From positions 10,033 through 74,032 of the forward strand of contig JAQYWI010000004.1 in the NCBI GenBank assembly GCA_030145015.1: a stretch of DNA of 64,000 nucleotides, read 5' to 3'. The notes under the pieces are model-generated. The model ran no database searches. It saw only the letters and a list, made by a program, of their open reading frames with translations, and had not been told where the DNA came from. The translations under genes and the position numbers were made by a program. This DNA is from Desulfobacterales bacterium. Its GTDB lineage: Bacteria; Desulfobacterota; Desulfobacteria; Desulfobacterales; JAHEIW01. Of the stretch, positions 1 through 9,171 are shown piece after piece. Position 1 is the first letter of the stretch. The number at the start of each line of letters is the position of its first letter.

Positions 1-48
1 GGGAAATTCTTCTTTAAACTGGCTAAAAATTTTATGAACATCTTCCAT
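1..48 (-). CDS. 5' end of a gene running off the left edge
   Basis: An ATG on the minus strand at 46-48 opens a frame that stays open to base 1 (16 codons, beginning MEDVHKIFSQFKEEFP). It starts 4 bases after the stop of the acyl-CoA ligase and is probably co-transcribed with it. Short N-termini of this type (acidic, FKEEFP) occur in carboxymuconolactone decarboxylase/AhpD-like proteins, but 16 residues cannot settle the family. Confidence 0.5.
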   Translation of the reverse strand, partial: MEDVHKIFSQFKEEFP

Positions 49-52
49 AATG

Positions 53-1579
53 TTAATCCTTTAAGTTAAAGTTGTCCCGCATGACGCGCTTGAGGGTTTT
101 ACCGGCCACATTGCGGGGAAAATCTTCCATGACGACCACATCCTGTACCCGTTGAAATTTAGCGGCCACACGGGCATTGATCCAATCCCGCAAGTCTTGA
201 GCACTTACACTGCCGGATTCGTGTAGGACCACGGCCGCCAGCGGGGTTTCACCCCATTTAACATGGGAAATGCCAAAGACCGCAACCTCCTGAACTGCCG
301 GATGCTGCACGGCGATTTCCTCAATGTCCCGCGGATAAACGTTGACACCGCCGGATATAATCATATCCTTCATGCGGTCCACCAGATACAGAAAGCCGTC
401 GTCATCGACATAGCCCAGGTCGCCTGAATGCAGCCAGCCGTCTTTGATGGCCTCTGCCGTAAGGTCGGAACGTTTGTAGTACTCGGGCATCAGAATCGGA
501 CCGCGCCCGCAAATTTCACCCACTTCTCCTGCCGGGCATTCATTTCCGCTTTCATCCAGGATCCGTATTTCGAAAAAAGGCGGAGGAACGCCCACCGATT
601 CCGGCTTGGCAGCGTAATCCATTTTATCAAGCACGGTCACCATGCCTTCTGTCAGGCCATAAAGTTCATAAAATCTTCCCGGCAGGCGTTTGTTGAGTTC
701 ATCTTTATGTTCTTTGAGCAAGGGCGCACCCAGGGATAAAATCATCTCCAGGGATTCCAACGTTTCAGCGGAAAAATTGGGGGCACTCAGAATTGCAATA
801 ATCTGCGCGGGCACCATCATCACATGGGTCACTTTTTCGCGTGCAATGGTTTCGATATAAGTCACCGGATCAAAATGACTCAACAGAATATAGGTTGCCC
901 CGACAAACATAGCGGGCATCATGTCAACAAAGGCGCCGTTGAAAACAATGGCGCCGGCATGCATGGTAACGCTTTCGGGTGTCATCCGAAAGGCAGCGGC
1001 AAATGAGGCGCCGTACCACGCCCGCACATAATGGGTATGCACAATCCCTTTCGGCAACCCGGTGGTACCGCTGCTGTACATGATGTTAAACGCGTCATCG
1101 TCATTGACGACGATGCCTTCAGGTTCCCGGTCAGTGGCAGCTGCTTTTAAGGCATGATAATCTTGATAGCCGGTCTGTCCGCAATAATCGGTGAGAATGT
1201 ATCGATCGCCGTTAACTGCCGGAAGCGCTGATTTAATCGAATCGATTTTATCAGCAAAATCGGCATTTGTGATCACCATGACCGCGTCCGAATCCTGCAG
1301 CAAGGTCACCATGGCTTTTTCAAGAAGCAGTGTGCTGAAGGGTACGATAACGGCCCCAATTTTGGCCACCGCCCAATAGGCTTCGAGAAGCGCCATACAG
1401 TTGGGCAGGATGGTGGCCACCTTGTCTCCTTTGCGGATGCCCAATTTCAGCATGACATGGGCCAGGCGATTGATATTTTTGTTGAATTCAAGCCAGGTTA
1501 GACGCTGAGCTTCAAACACCACCGCAAGATGATCGGGACGATATTTGGCATGTCGCGAAAAAAGCGCACCGATATTCAT
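53..1579 (-). CDS. AMP-forming acyl-CoA ligase
   Basis: A class I adenylate-forming enzyme of 508 residues that activates a carboxylic acid to its CoA thioester through an acyl-AMP. The P-loop motif YSSGTTGLPKG is at about residues 168-178. The hinge region GWLHSGDLGYVDDDGF and the C-terminal Lys of NVAGKTLKR are present, so it looks catalytically complete. The length fits the short-/medium-chain and crotonobetaine/long-chain ligase families. The start is supported by a GGGGAG ribosome site 7 bases upstream. It is divergent from the D-lactate dehydrogenase gene and is followed after 4 bases by another gene. The substrate cannot be read from sequence; the neighbours suggest a small hydroxy or aromatic acid. 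Confidence 0.9.
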   Translation of the reverse strand: MNIGALFSRHAKYRPDHLAVVFEAQRLTWLEFNKNINRLAHVMLKLGIRKGDKVATILPNCMALLEAYWAVAKIGAVIVPFSTLLLEKAMVTLLQDSDAVMVITNADFADKIDSIKSALPAVNGDRYILTDYCGQTGYQDYHALKAAATDREPEGIVVNDDDAFNIMYSSGTTGLPKGIVHTHYVRAWYGASFAAAFRMTPESVTMHAGAIVFNGAFVDMMPAMFVGATYILLSHFDPVTYIETIAREKVTHVMMVPAQIIAILSAPNFSAETLESLEMILSLGAPLLKEHKDELNKRLPGRFYELYGLTEGMVTVLDKMDYAAKPESVGVPPPFFEIRILDESGNECPAGEVGEICGRGPILMPEYYKRSDLTAEAIKDGWLHSGDLGYVDDDGFLYLVDRMKDMIISGGVNVYPRDIEEIAVQHPAVQEVAVFGISHVKWGETPLAAVVLHESGSVSAQDLRDWINARVAAKFQRVQDVVVMEDFPRNVAGKTLKRVMRDNFNLKD

Positions 1580-1984
1580 AGTGGTCTCCCCTTTGCATTA
1601 ATCTGCAATATCATTACTCCAATTTTTGTATGAAAGTAAAGCAATGTTTTAGATGTGCCGCAGTATAAACACAGGCGCTTGTGCTTCACGTGACCGGCCT
1701 TTGCCTTTCATTTAAATTCTTCAGCAAATTATATCCCATAAGTCTTCTGTCCATAGAATTTATCTGCCTCCAAGACTTTTCTGCATTTTGAATTGACAAC
1801 AAACCGGCTCCCCTATAAGAATTGCAGTCATTGATTGATAATAAGATCCAAACGTTCAGCCAGGCGGATAAGATCTACAACACATTTGGCGAGGTTATTC
1901 AGATCGAAAAATGGTCGCAAAAAAAAACCGACCCATTTTCAGATTGAACGCCTGACAACTTAACGCCATATCAAAAGCAAACTC
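1580..1984. promoter_or_regulatory. Divergent intergenic region with a candidate sigma-70 promoter
   Basis: This 405-base gap separates the divergent ligase and D-lactate dehydrogenase genes. A TTGACA at 1793-1798 and TATAAG at 1814-1819 (spacer 15, slightly short) could start rightward transcription of the dehydrogenase genes. I see no coding frame or strong repeat in the remainder. Confidence 0.35.
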
Positions 1985-4816
1985 ATGTTGCCTCAAAATT
2001 ACAAACAATTTTACAGAGATCTGCTCGCTTTTATCCCCAGCACAAGGCTCATTACCGACCCGCTGCGTACGCTGGTTTACGGTACAGATGCCAGCTTTTA
2101 TCGCCTGATCCCCAAAATCGTCATCAAAGCGGATTCAGAAGAGGAGGTCTCCCGGATTCTGCAAACCGCCGATCTTCACAAGATCGCAATTACGTTTCGA
2201 GCCGCGGGAACCAGCCTCTCGGGCCAGGCCATCACCGATTCTGTTTTAGTCATCTGCGGCGGCAACTGGAATAAGTACAAGATACTTGACAACGGCGCCC
2301 GAATCCGGCTCCAGCCAGGTATCATCGGCGGCCAGGCCAACCGATACCTGGCGCCCTTCGGGAAGAAATTAGGCCCGGATCCCGCATCCATTAACGCTGC
2401 CATGATCGGCGGAATTGCGGCCAACAATGCCAGCGGAATGTGTTGCGGCGTTGCCCAAAACAGCTATCAGACCATCCATAGTATGCGAATTTTGTTTCAG
2501 GATGGAGCCCTCCTTGACACGGCCGACAAGAAAAGCTGCGAGCGCTTTAAAAAAACACATCGAGCGCTGGTGGACAACATTCAGCAGCTGAGTGAAACGG
2601 TGCGCGCCAACACTGAGCTGGCAGAGCGCATCCGCCAAAAATTCAGGATTAAAAACACCACCGGATACAGCCTGAATGCGTTAGTGGATTTTAAAGATCC
2701 GATCGACATTATCCTGCACCTGATAATCGGCTCCGAGGGGAGTTTGGGCTTTGCTTCCGAAATCACGTACGACACCGTGGTCGAACACCCCAACAAAGCC
2801 AGCGCTCTGATGATCTTTCCGGATATCGCAAGTGCCTGTAATGCCGCAGCCATTCTAAAGAAAGGCCCGGTGGATGCTGCCGAAATTATGGACCGGGCGT
2901 CTTTGCGGTCGGTGCAGGACAAAGAGGGCATGCCGGGCTATCTCAAGGCCTTTTCGCAAAAAACGACCGCATTGCTGGTTGAAACCCGGGCGCACGCACA
3001 TGACGAGCTGCAGCGCAATATCGACACGGTTAAGCGGTCGCTTGCGGATGTTCCCATGGAGCTTCCAATTGAGTTTACCGATAAGGTTGATGAATACACC
3101 AGGCTGTGGAATATCCGCAAGGGACTGTTCCCGGCAATTGGAGCCGTGCGGGAAATCGGGACCACCGTCATTATCGAAGATGTTGCTTTCCCGATTGCGC
3201 GACTTGCCGACGCCACCCTGGAACTGCGAGATCTGATGACCGAATACCGCTACCATGAAGCCATCATTTTCGGCCACGCCCGGGAGGGGAACCTGCATTT
3301 CGTATTCACCCAGGATTTCGCAACTCAAAAAGAGGTGGAACGCTACCGCCGTTTTATGGATGAGGTCTGCGAGATGGTGGTTACAAAATACGACGGCTCT
3401 CTGAAAGCGGAACATGGAACCGGCCGCAATATGGCCCCTTATGTAAAAATGGAATGGGGCGCCGATGCTTACAGAATGATGCAGCAAATTAAAAACATCT
3501 TCGATCCGAAAAATCTCTTGAACCCCGGTGTTGTCATAAATCCCAACCCCAATGTGCATGTCGAAAACCTGAAACCACTGCCGCCGACCAATCCAATTGT
3601 GGATCGATGCACGGAGTGCGGTTTTTGTGAGCCCTTCTGTCCGTCCAGGGACCTGAGCCTCACACCCCGGCAACGAATTGTCGCCCAGCGTGAAATGTCC
3701 CGCCTGAAAGCAACCCGGGAAAATCCCCAGAGACTGGCTGAATTTGAAAAAAACTATGACTATCTGGGTGAGCAGACCTGCGCTGTGGACGGAATGTGCG
3801 CGGTCGGTTGCCCGATCGATATAGACACGGGCGAACATACCAAAAAAGTTCGCGGCCTCAATGTGCAAAGACCCATTGTCCAACGGGCGGCCGCTCTCAT
3901 CGCCAACAATTTCGGGCACGTTGCAAGCGTTGTCCGCCTGGGACTCAACGTCGTTGATCTGACGCATCATTTGTTGGGCGCAAACATAATCGAACAGATT
4001 TCAGCAGGTGCCAGAAGTTTAAGCAAGGGTCGTCTGCCATGCTGGAATCGGTATATGCCAAAAGGCGCCGGGCCGATTAAAGCACCAAACCCGCATAGAG
4101 AGGACGGATTGCCAAAGGTTGTCTATTTCCCAAGCTGTATCAACCGGACCATGGGTCCGGCCAGGGGGGATCCGGACGATGAGTCCCTGCCGGCAGTTAG
4201 CGTGCGATTGCTCAAAAAAGCCGGTTTCGGGCTGATTTTCCCTGAAAACATGCACCGGCTCTGCTGCGGCACGGCTTTTGAAAGCAAGGGATTTTTTGAA
4301 CAGGCCGACATGAAATCAAAAGAGCTCGAGGCCGCTTTGATGCTGGCGTCCAATGCCGGCCAGATACCGATATTGTGCGACACCAGCCCCTGCCTGTACC
4401 GCATGCGTACAAAGATGAACCCCAAATTAAAGCTCTATGAACCATCTGAGTTTATCTATGATTTCATGATGGACCGTCTGGCGTTTGAACCTCTGGACGC
4501 CAGCGTTGCGATCCACCATTCCTGCAGCAATATGAAAATGGCGCTGGAGCACAAACTGCTGGCGGTTGCACAGGCCTGTGCCAGAAACGTTGTGGTTCCA
4601 GACCGAGTTGGTTGTTGCGGTTTTGCGGGTGATCGGGGATTTACCCACCCTGAATTAAATCAAGCCGCCCTGAGGGAATTAAAACCGGCGGTTAGCGAAA
4701 ATTGTACCGCCGGGTATTCCACCAGCCGTACATGTGAAATCGGGTTATCCCGGCACAGCGGCCTGTATTATAAGTCGATTGTTTATCTGGTTGATAAAAA
4801 CACTCAAGTGATCTAA
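1985..4816 (+). CDS. FAD-linked D-lactate dehydrogenase with Fe-S domain (Dld-II type)
   Basis: A 943-residue fusion of an FAD-binding (PCMH/VAO type) oxidase and a C-terminal Fe-S electron-transfer module. In order it has the FAD domain with RAAGTSLSGQ and GGIAANNASGM, the oxidase C-domain ending in the AEHGTGRN motif, then a ferredoxin-like pair CTECGFCEPFCPS and CAVDGMCAVGCP. Two CCG half-motifs (RLCCGTAFES and VGCCGFAGDRG) complete the heterodisulfide-reductase-like domain. This layout and length match the quinone-linked D-lactate dehydrogenase Dld-II described in Shewanella, which passes electrons from D-lactate to the quinone pool. A related 2-hydroxyacid is possible. The ATG has no strong ribosome site; the next FAD-oxidase gene begins 22 bases downstream. 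Confidence 0.85.
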   Translation: MLPQNYKQFYRDLLAFIPSTRLITDPLRTLVYGTDASFYRLIPKIVIKADSEEEVSRILQTADLHKIAITFRAAGTSLSGQAITDSVLVICGGNWNKYKILDNGARIRLQPGIIGGQANRYLAPFGKKLGPDPASINAAMIGGIAANNASGMCCGVAQNSYQTIHSMRILFQDGALLDTADKKSCERFKKTHRALVDNIQQLSETVRANTELAERIRQKFRIKNTTGYSLNALVDFKDPIDIILHLIIGSEGSLGFASEITYDTVVEHPNKASALMIFPDIASACNAAAILKKGPVDAAEIMDRASLRSVQDKEGMPGYLKAFSQKTTALLVETRAHAHDELQRNIDTVKRSLADVPMELPIEFTDKVDEYTRLWNIRKGLFPAIGAVREIGTTVIIEDVAFPIARLADATLELRDLMTEYRYHEAIIFGHAREGNLHFVFTQDFATQKEVERYRRFMDEVCEMVVTKYDGSLKAEHGTGRNMAPYVKMEWGADAYRMMQQIKNIFDPKNLLNPGVVINPNPNVHVENLKPLPPTNPIVDRCTECGFCEPFCPSRDLSLTPRQRIVAQREMSRLKATRENPQRLAEFEKNYDYLGEQTCAVDGMCAVGCPIDIDTGEHTKKVRGLNVQRPIVQRAAALIANNFGHVASVVRLGLNVVDLTHHLLGANIIEQISAGARSLSKGRLPCWNRYMPKGAGPIKAPNPHREDGLPKVVYFPSCINRTMGPARGDPDDESLPAVSVRLLKKAGFGLIFPENMHRLCCGTAFESKGFFEQADMKSKELEAALMLASNAGQIPILCDTSPCLYRMRTKMNPKLKLYEPSEFIYDFMMDRLAFEPLDASVAIHHSCSNMKMALEHKLLAVAQACARNVVVPDRVGCCGFAGDRGFTHPELNQAALRELKPAVSENCTAGYSTSRTCEIGLSRHSGLYYKSIVYLVDKNTQVI

Positions 4817-4838
4817 TTAATCTTTAGGAGCATGCTTT

Positions 4839-6218
4839 ATGGAAGAATTCACCAAAGATCAAATTGCAGCTTTGTCCAATTTTGTGACCGCTGACCGCTT
4901 CTCCATCGGCCAATCCAGCCGCGAACTGCATCTGCATGACATATCCGCCCACCGCGGAACCCTGCCGGCAGCTGTTATCTGGCCGATCACCACCGCAGAA
5001 GTTTCTAAAATTCTATCCTGGGCATATACTCAGGAGGTACCGGTTACCCCCTGGGGCGCCGGTACCAGTACCGAGGGCAATCCGGTACCCACCAGAGGCG
5101 GGCTCGTAATGGACATGACCCAGATGGATAAGATTCTTGAAATTCGACCCCAGGATCTGCAGGCCGATGTCCAGCCCGGTGTTCTGCGCAAAGAGTTGAA
5201 TCGCCAGGCCGGAAAGCAAGGTTTGTTTTTCCCGCCTGACCCCGGTGCCGATGCGTCCATCGGCGGAATGATTGCCAATAACGCATCGGGAGTGCAAACC
5301 GTCAAATACGGCGCCACCAAAGATTATGTTATGAGATTAACGCTGGTGCTGCCCGGGGGGAATATCATAAACACAGGGTGTAAAGCGCATAAATCTTCTT
5401 CCGGTTATGACCTGTCCAGACTGTTTGTCGGATCTGAAGGCACACTGGGAGTGGTTACGGAGGCAACGCTGCGGCTCGCCGGAATTCCGACCCACCACCT
5501 GGCAATTACAATCACATTTAATAAGCTGGATGAAGCCTCTCAGGCCGTGGCGATCATGATCGGCTCCGGATTGGAACCGGCCGCCCTTGAGTTACTGACG
5601 CCTGAGCTCATCAACCTGATGAACCGCGAAAAGGATCTCGGGCTTCCGGAAGTGCCTTCCCTTTTCTGCGAATTTCACGGTATCAGCAAGGCCAGTCTGC
5701 AAGAAACATCCGATCTTGCCAAAGAGTTGTGCCAGGACTGCGGTGCAACCGGTTTCCGATTCGGTGTGGAGGCCAATGAACGCGCCGAGCTTTGGCGTGC
5801 CCGCCATGAAGCCTGGGAAACCATCCATCGCGCCCACCCGGGCAAAGAAACCCTCATCGTGGATGCTGCGGTTCCGATCTCCCGCTACCCGGAAATGATG
5901 GTTTTCTCCCAAAAATTAGTGGATGACAACAATGCATCCGGATATGTCTTCGGGCACGCCGGTGACGGGAATCTGCATGTTGTTCTGGTAGGAGACCCCG
6001 ACGATAAGAAGGAGTGGTCGATGCTGGAAAATATCAACGATCAAATTGTCAGCCGCGCGGTGAAACTGGGCGGCACCTGCACGGGAGAGCACGGCATCGG
6101 CATCGGCAAACGCAAATTTATGGAACTGGAGCACGGGCAGAGTTATGATTTGATGCGCCAGATCAAAGAATTAATTGATCCCAAAGGATTGCTGAATCCG
6201 GGGAAGATTTTTTTGTAA
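4839..6218 (+). CDS. GlcD-type FAD-binding 2-hydroxyacid oxidase
   Basis: A 459-residue FAD-linked oxidase of the GlcD/LDH-D family, without an Fe-S domain. The FAD motif PWGAGTSTEGN lies near residue 70, GGMIANNASG near 145, and the catalytic C-terminal motifs GHAGDGNLHVV and GEHGIGIGKRKFMELEHG are intact. It oxidises a D-2-hydroxyacid such as D-lactate, glycolate or D-2-hydroxyglutarate. TAGGAG lies 8 bases before the ATG. It forms a transcription unit with the preceding Dld-II gene, so the two may share electron acceptors or cover different hydroxyacids. No GlcE or GlcF gene is present. Confidence 0.85.
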   Translation: MEEFTKDQIAALSNFVTADRFSIGQSSRELHLHDISAHRGTLPAAVIWPITTAEVSKILSWAYTQEVPVTPWGAGTSTEGNPVPTRGGLVMDMTQMDKILEIRPQDLQADVQPGVLRKELNRQAGKQGLFFPPDPGADASIGGMIANNASGVQTVKYGATKDYVMRLTLVLPGGNIINTGCKAHKSSSGYDLSRLFVGSEGTLGVVTEATLRLAGIPTHHLAITITFNKLDEASQAVAIMIGSGLEPAALELLTPELINLMNREKDLGLPEVPSLFCEFHGISKASLQETSDLAKELCQDCGATGFRFGVEANERAELWRARHEAWETIHRAHPGKETLIVDAAVPISRYPEMMVFSQKLVDDNNASGYVFGHAGDGNLHVVLVGDPDDKKEWSMLENINDQIVSRAVKLGGTCTGEHGIGIGKRKFMELEHGQSYDLMRQIKELIDPKGLLNPGKIFL

Positions 6219-6293
6219 TCGTTCGTGGTCCGTTGTACTTTGTCCGTTGTCGTGGTCCTAATTCGACGACCATGTTTCGAGTGTCGCGCACAC

Positions 6294-6386
6294 GTTAAAT
6301 TGGTTTGATTGGTTGAATTCCTTCAATTGGTTCGGTTTACCCCAACCCATTCAACTAATGAGACAAATAAAACCAATTTAACAATT
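6294..6386. repeat. AT-rich intergenic inverted repeat (AATTGGTTTTATT family)
   Basis: The left arm begins GTTAAATTGGTTTGATTGG and the right arm is its imperfect reverse complement (ending AAAACCAATTTAAC). The same word family recurs in the inverted repeat at 23443-23672. The 291-base gap around it also holds tandem words (CCCTGAACCTTTGAA) and a TATCTCAAAAATT similar to the end of the dispersed element described at 10180, 14008 and 21748. No coding frame is seen. Confidence 0.6.
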
Positions 6387-6509
6387 CCTCGCAACTTGAA
6401 CCTTTGAACCCTGAACCCTGAACCTTTGAACCTATAATGTTAGAGCTAAATCACCACCAAACTATCTCAAAAATTGATTTATGATACTAAAGCACAAGGG
6501 AGGACAAAG

Positions 6510-7385
6510 ATGAAAATCGCATTTATCGGCCTGGGAACAATGGGTGTGGGCATGTCGCTGAATATTCTTAAGGCCGGTCACGAAGTCACCGTCTATAACC
6601 GCACCCGGGAAAAAGAAGAAGCCGTCGCCAAGGAAGGCGCCGGGCGGGCGCATTCACCTAAAGAAGCCGCCGCGGGGGCGGAAATTATCATTACCATCGT
6701 AAGCGATACGCCCGACGTTGAAGAGGTGGTTCTGGGCGCCAATGGCATTATCCATGGTGCCGCCGAAGGAGCAATTCTGATTGACATGTCCACCATCAGC
6801 CCGGCAGCCACCCGTCAAATGGCTGAAAAACTGGGCGATAAAGGCATAAAAATGCTGGATGCGCCGGTTTCCGGAGGTTCTGAAGGTGCTCAGAATGGAA
6901 CTCTGGCCATAATGGTCGGCGGGGATGCAGCCGATTTTGAAAAAGCTCTCCCGATTCTGGAGACCATGGGGAAAACGGTTACGCATGTGGGGCCGATTGG
7001 TGCCGGGCAGATTACCAAGGCAATTAATCAAATCATCATTTCGGGCACTTACCTGACAGTTGCCGAAGGTTTATCGCTGGGAATCAAAGCCGGGCTTGAC
7101 ATGCACAAAGTCATTGAAGCGATCGGTGGCGGAGCTGCCAGTTCTTGGGTTTTGCAGAACAGAGGGATCAATATTATCAACAACACCTACCCGCTTGGTT
7201 TCCGGGTCAGGCTGCACCACAAGGATCTACGGATTGCACTGGATGCGGCTAGCGAGTTGAAAGTGACCCTTCCGGCAACTGCATTGGTTGCTCAAATCGA
7301 AAACGGCCTTATCGCCAGAGGATACGGCGACGACGATATCTCTGCCATTGGCCGCGTCATTCGAGAACAATCCGGCCTGGAATGA
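6510..7385 (+). CDS. NAD(P)-dependent 3-hydroxyisobutyrate/tartronate-semialdehyde dehydrogenase family
   Basis: A beta-hydroxyacid dehydrogenase of 291 residues. The Rossmann motif GLGTMGVGMS is at residues 7-16, the substrate motif DAPVSGGSEGAQNGTL is near residue 115, and the catalytic Lys sits in the GAGQITKAINQ segment. The family interconverts 3-hydroxyacids and their semialdehydes (GarR, 3-hydroxyisobutyrate dehydrogenase). I chose the ATG at 6510 because AAGGGAGGA ends 6 bases before it; an in-frame TTG at 6474 lies upstream of that ribosome site. Its last codons overlap the UxaA-family gene by 4 bases (ATGA), indicating translational coupling and a shared sugar-acid pathway. Confidence 0.88.
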   Translation: MKIAFIGLGTMGVGMSLNILKAGHEVTVYNRTREKEEAVAKEGAGRAHSPKEAAAGAEIIITIVSDTPDVEEVVLGANGIIHGAAEGAILIDMSTISPAATRQMAEKLGDKGIKMLDAPVSGGSEGAQNGTLAIMVGGDAADFEKALPILETMGKTVTHVGPIGAGQITKAINQIIISGTYLTVAEGLSLGIKAGLDMHKVIEAIGGGAASSWVLQNRGINIINNTYPLGFRVRLHHKDLRIALDAASELKVTLPATALVAQIENGLIARGYGDDDISAIGRVIREQSGLE

Positions 7386-8923
7386 AACCAAAAGTGATGA
7401 CCGGACAGGGAAAAACGATAAGACTCAGCCCCGAAGATAATGTAATGGTGGCGCTGAACGAGCTGGCCCCGGATTCCATTATCGTGGAAGCCGACATCAA
7501 CTCTCGTGACAGAATCCCGGCCGGTCATAAGGTGGCTATATGCCGTATCAAGAGTGGTGGCCCGATTATCAAGTACGGGCAGATCATCGGATTTGCCTCA
7601 AAGAACATTTTGCCCGGAGATCATGTCCATACCCACAATGCCGCGGTGTCGAGCTTCACGCGTGATTATGCCATCGGTGACGACGCCCGGCCGACGTCGA
7701 TACGGTCACAAAAAGATCAAGCAACTTTTGAAGGCATCGTAAGACCCGATGGCCAAGTTGCCACACGCAACTACATCGGAATTCTGGCGACCGTCAGCTG
7801 TTCGGCAAGTGTGGCCCACTTTATTGCCGATGCCATCGAAAAAGACAACCTGGGCCAATATCCCCATGTGGATGGGGTTCTTGCTTTAGGACACGGACTC
7901 GGGTGTGGCGCCGCCGAGGGTGGCGAAGGGATGGATTTACTTCAACGCTGCCTGGCTGGATACGCTCGCAACCCGAATTTCGGCGGTATTCTGCTTGTCG
8001 GGCTTGGATGTGAAGTCAACCATCTGGATTGCCTGCTCGGAAACATGCAGCTTGAAGAAGGACCCTGCCTGCGGACCGTCAGCATTCAAAAGGCGGGGGG
8101 AACAACGCAAACAATCCGCCAGGGTGTGCAGGCCGTTCAAGCCATGCTGCCGGAGATCAACCGGGTAAATCGCAGCACGGTTTCAGCCAGCCATATTGTG
8201 CTCGGGTTGGAGTGCGGCGGATCCGACGGCTATTCCGGTATTTCTGCGAATCCGGCTCTTGGAAAAGCCGTTGATATTCTCGTAAGCAATGGCGGCACCG
8301 CAATTTTGAGCGAAACTCCGGAGATATATGGCGCTGAACACTTGCTTACCCGCAGGGCCGTCAGTCAGAAAGTCGGCCAAAAACTGATTGAGCGTATCCG
8401 TTGGTGGGAGGAATACACAGCGCGACATCATGCCCAAATAAACAATAACCCATCGCCGGGTAATAAAGCCGGCGGGCTAACGACGATTCTAGAAAAGTCC
8501 CTGGGGGCCGTTGCGAAAGGCGGTAAAACCAATCTGATGGAAGTCTACGGATACGCTGAGGCCGTAGAAGCCAAAGGTCTGGTCTTCATGGATACCCCCG
8601 GATATGATGTCGTTTCCGTAACAGGGATGATTGCCGGAGGTGCCAATATAATTTGTTTCACAACCGGCCGCGGGTCGGTTTGCGGATTTAAGCCGGTGCC
8701 AACCATAAAACTTGCCACCCATACTGAAATGTATCGACGCATGCGCGCTGATATGGATGTTAACTGTGGCCTTATTATCGATGGCAAAGCCGGCATCGAG
8801 GAGATGGGCGCAACCATATTTGATCTTATACTGGACACGGCTTCCGGAAAGAAGTCCAAAAGTGAAACTTTCGGTTTCGGCGACAACGAATTTGTGCCCT
8901 GGCATATGGGAGCAATTCTATAA
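7382..8923 (+). CDS. UxaA-family altronate/galactarate-type dehydratase
   Basis: A 513-residue full-length UxaA-family protein that probably dehydrates a sugar acid. The N-terminal SAF domain (residues 1-105) contains IPAGHKVA, IKYGQIIGFAS and GDHVHTHN. The long C-terminal domain carries ALGHGLGCG, GLGCEVNHLD and LGLECGGSDGYSGI. Altronate and galactarate dehydratases have both parts in one chain, while sulfolactate lyase SuyAB splits them; the fusion favours a dehydratase. It overlaps the preceding reductase by 4 bases. With a GarR-like reductase and FAD hydroxyacid dehydrogenases, a hexarate- or aldonate-type route is plausible, but the substrate is not determined. Confidence 0.85.
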   Translation: MKPKVMTGQGKTIRLSPEDNVMVALNELAPDSIIVEADINSRDRIPAGHKVAICRIKSGGPIIKYGQIIGFASKNILPGDHVHTHNAAVSSFTRDYAIGDDARPTSIRSQKDQATFEGIVRPDGQVATRNYIGILATVSCSASVAHFIADAIEKDNLGQYPHVDGVLALGHGLGCGAAEGGEGMDLLQRCLAGYARNPNFGGILLVGLGCEVNHLDCLLGNMQLEEGPCLRTVSIQKAGGTTQTIRQGVQAVQAMLPEINRVNRSTVSASHIVLGLECGGSDGYSGISANPALGKAVDILVSNGGTAILSETPEIYGAEHLLTRRAVSQKVGQKLIERIRWWEEYTARHHAQINNNPSPGNKAGGLTTILEKSLGAVAKGGKTNLMEVYGYAEAVEAKGLVFMDTPGYDVVSVTGMIAGGANIICFTTGRGSVCGFKPVPTIKLATHTEMYRRMRADMDVNCGLIIDGKAGIEEMGATIFDLILDTASGKKSKSETFGFGDNEFVPWHMGAIL

Positions 8924-8983
8924 ATACGGTAAATGGGGTTCACGGGAACTCTTCCAATGTTTTCAGCAGCAACATATAAAGTC

Positions 8984-9120
8984 CCAAATTACAAGCACCA
9001 AACTACAAATAAATATCAAATTACAATTCCCAATGACCAAAACGCCCACACGTTTAGAATTTTGAATTTTGGTCATTGTTATTTGTTTGATATTTGGGAT
9101 TTGAAATTTGTTATTTAAAA
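8984..9120. repeat. Long imperfect inverted repeat between uxaA-like and mtaA-like genes
   Basis: Two arms of about 60 bases (8984-9042 and 9067-9120) are imperfect reverse complements, meeting at CCAATGACCAAAA and TTTTGGTCATTG. The words AATATCAAATTACAAT and TTTGATATTTGGGATTTG pair across the loop. It would form a long A/T-rich hairpin in DNA or mRNA. This is the kind of intergenic repeat common in Desulfobacterota genomes. Confidence 0.65.
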
Positions 9121-9171
9121 TTTACGTTAATCCACCAACAAATCAATGAGCACGCATTGGAGGCTGTATAA

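Noticed and set aside
2855..3970. Long minus-strand open frame (371 codons) inside the D-lactate dehydrogenase gene
   Set aside because: Fully antisense to a gene with clear FAD and Fe-S motifs, no ribosome site, and no recognisable domain.
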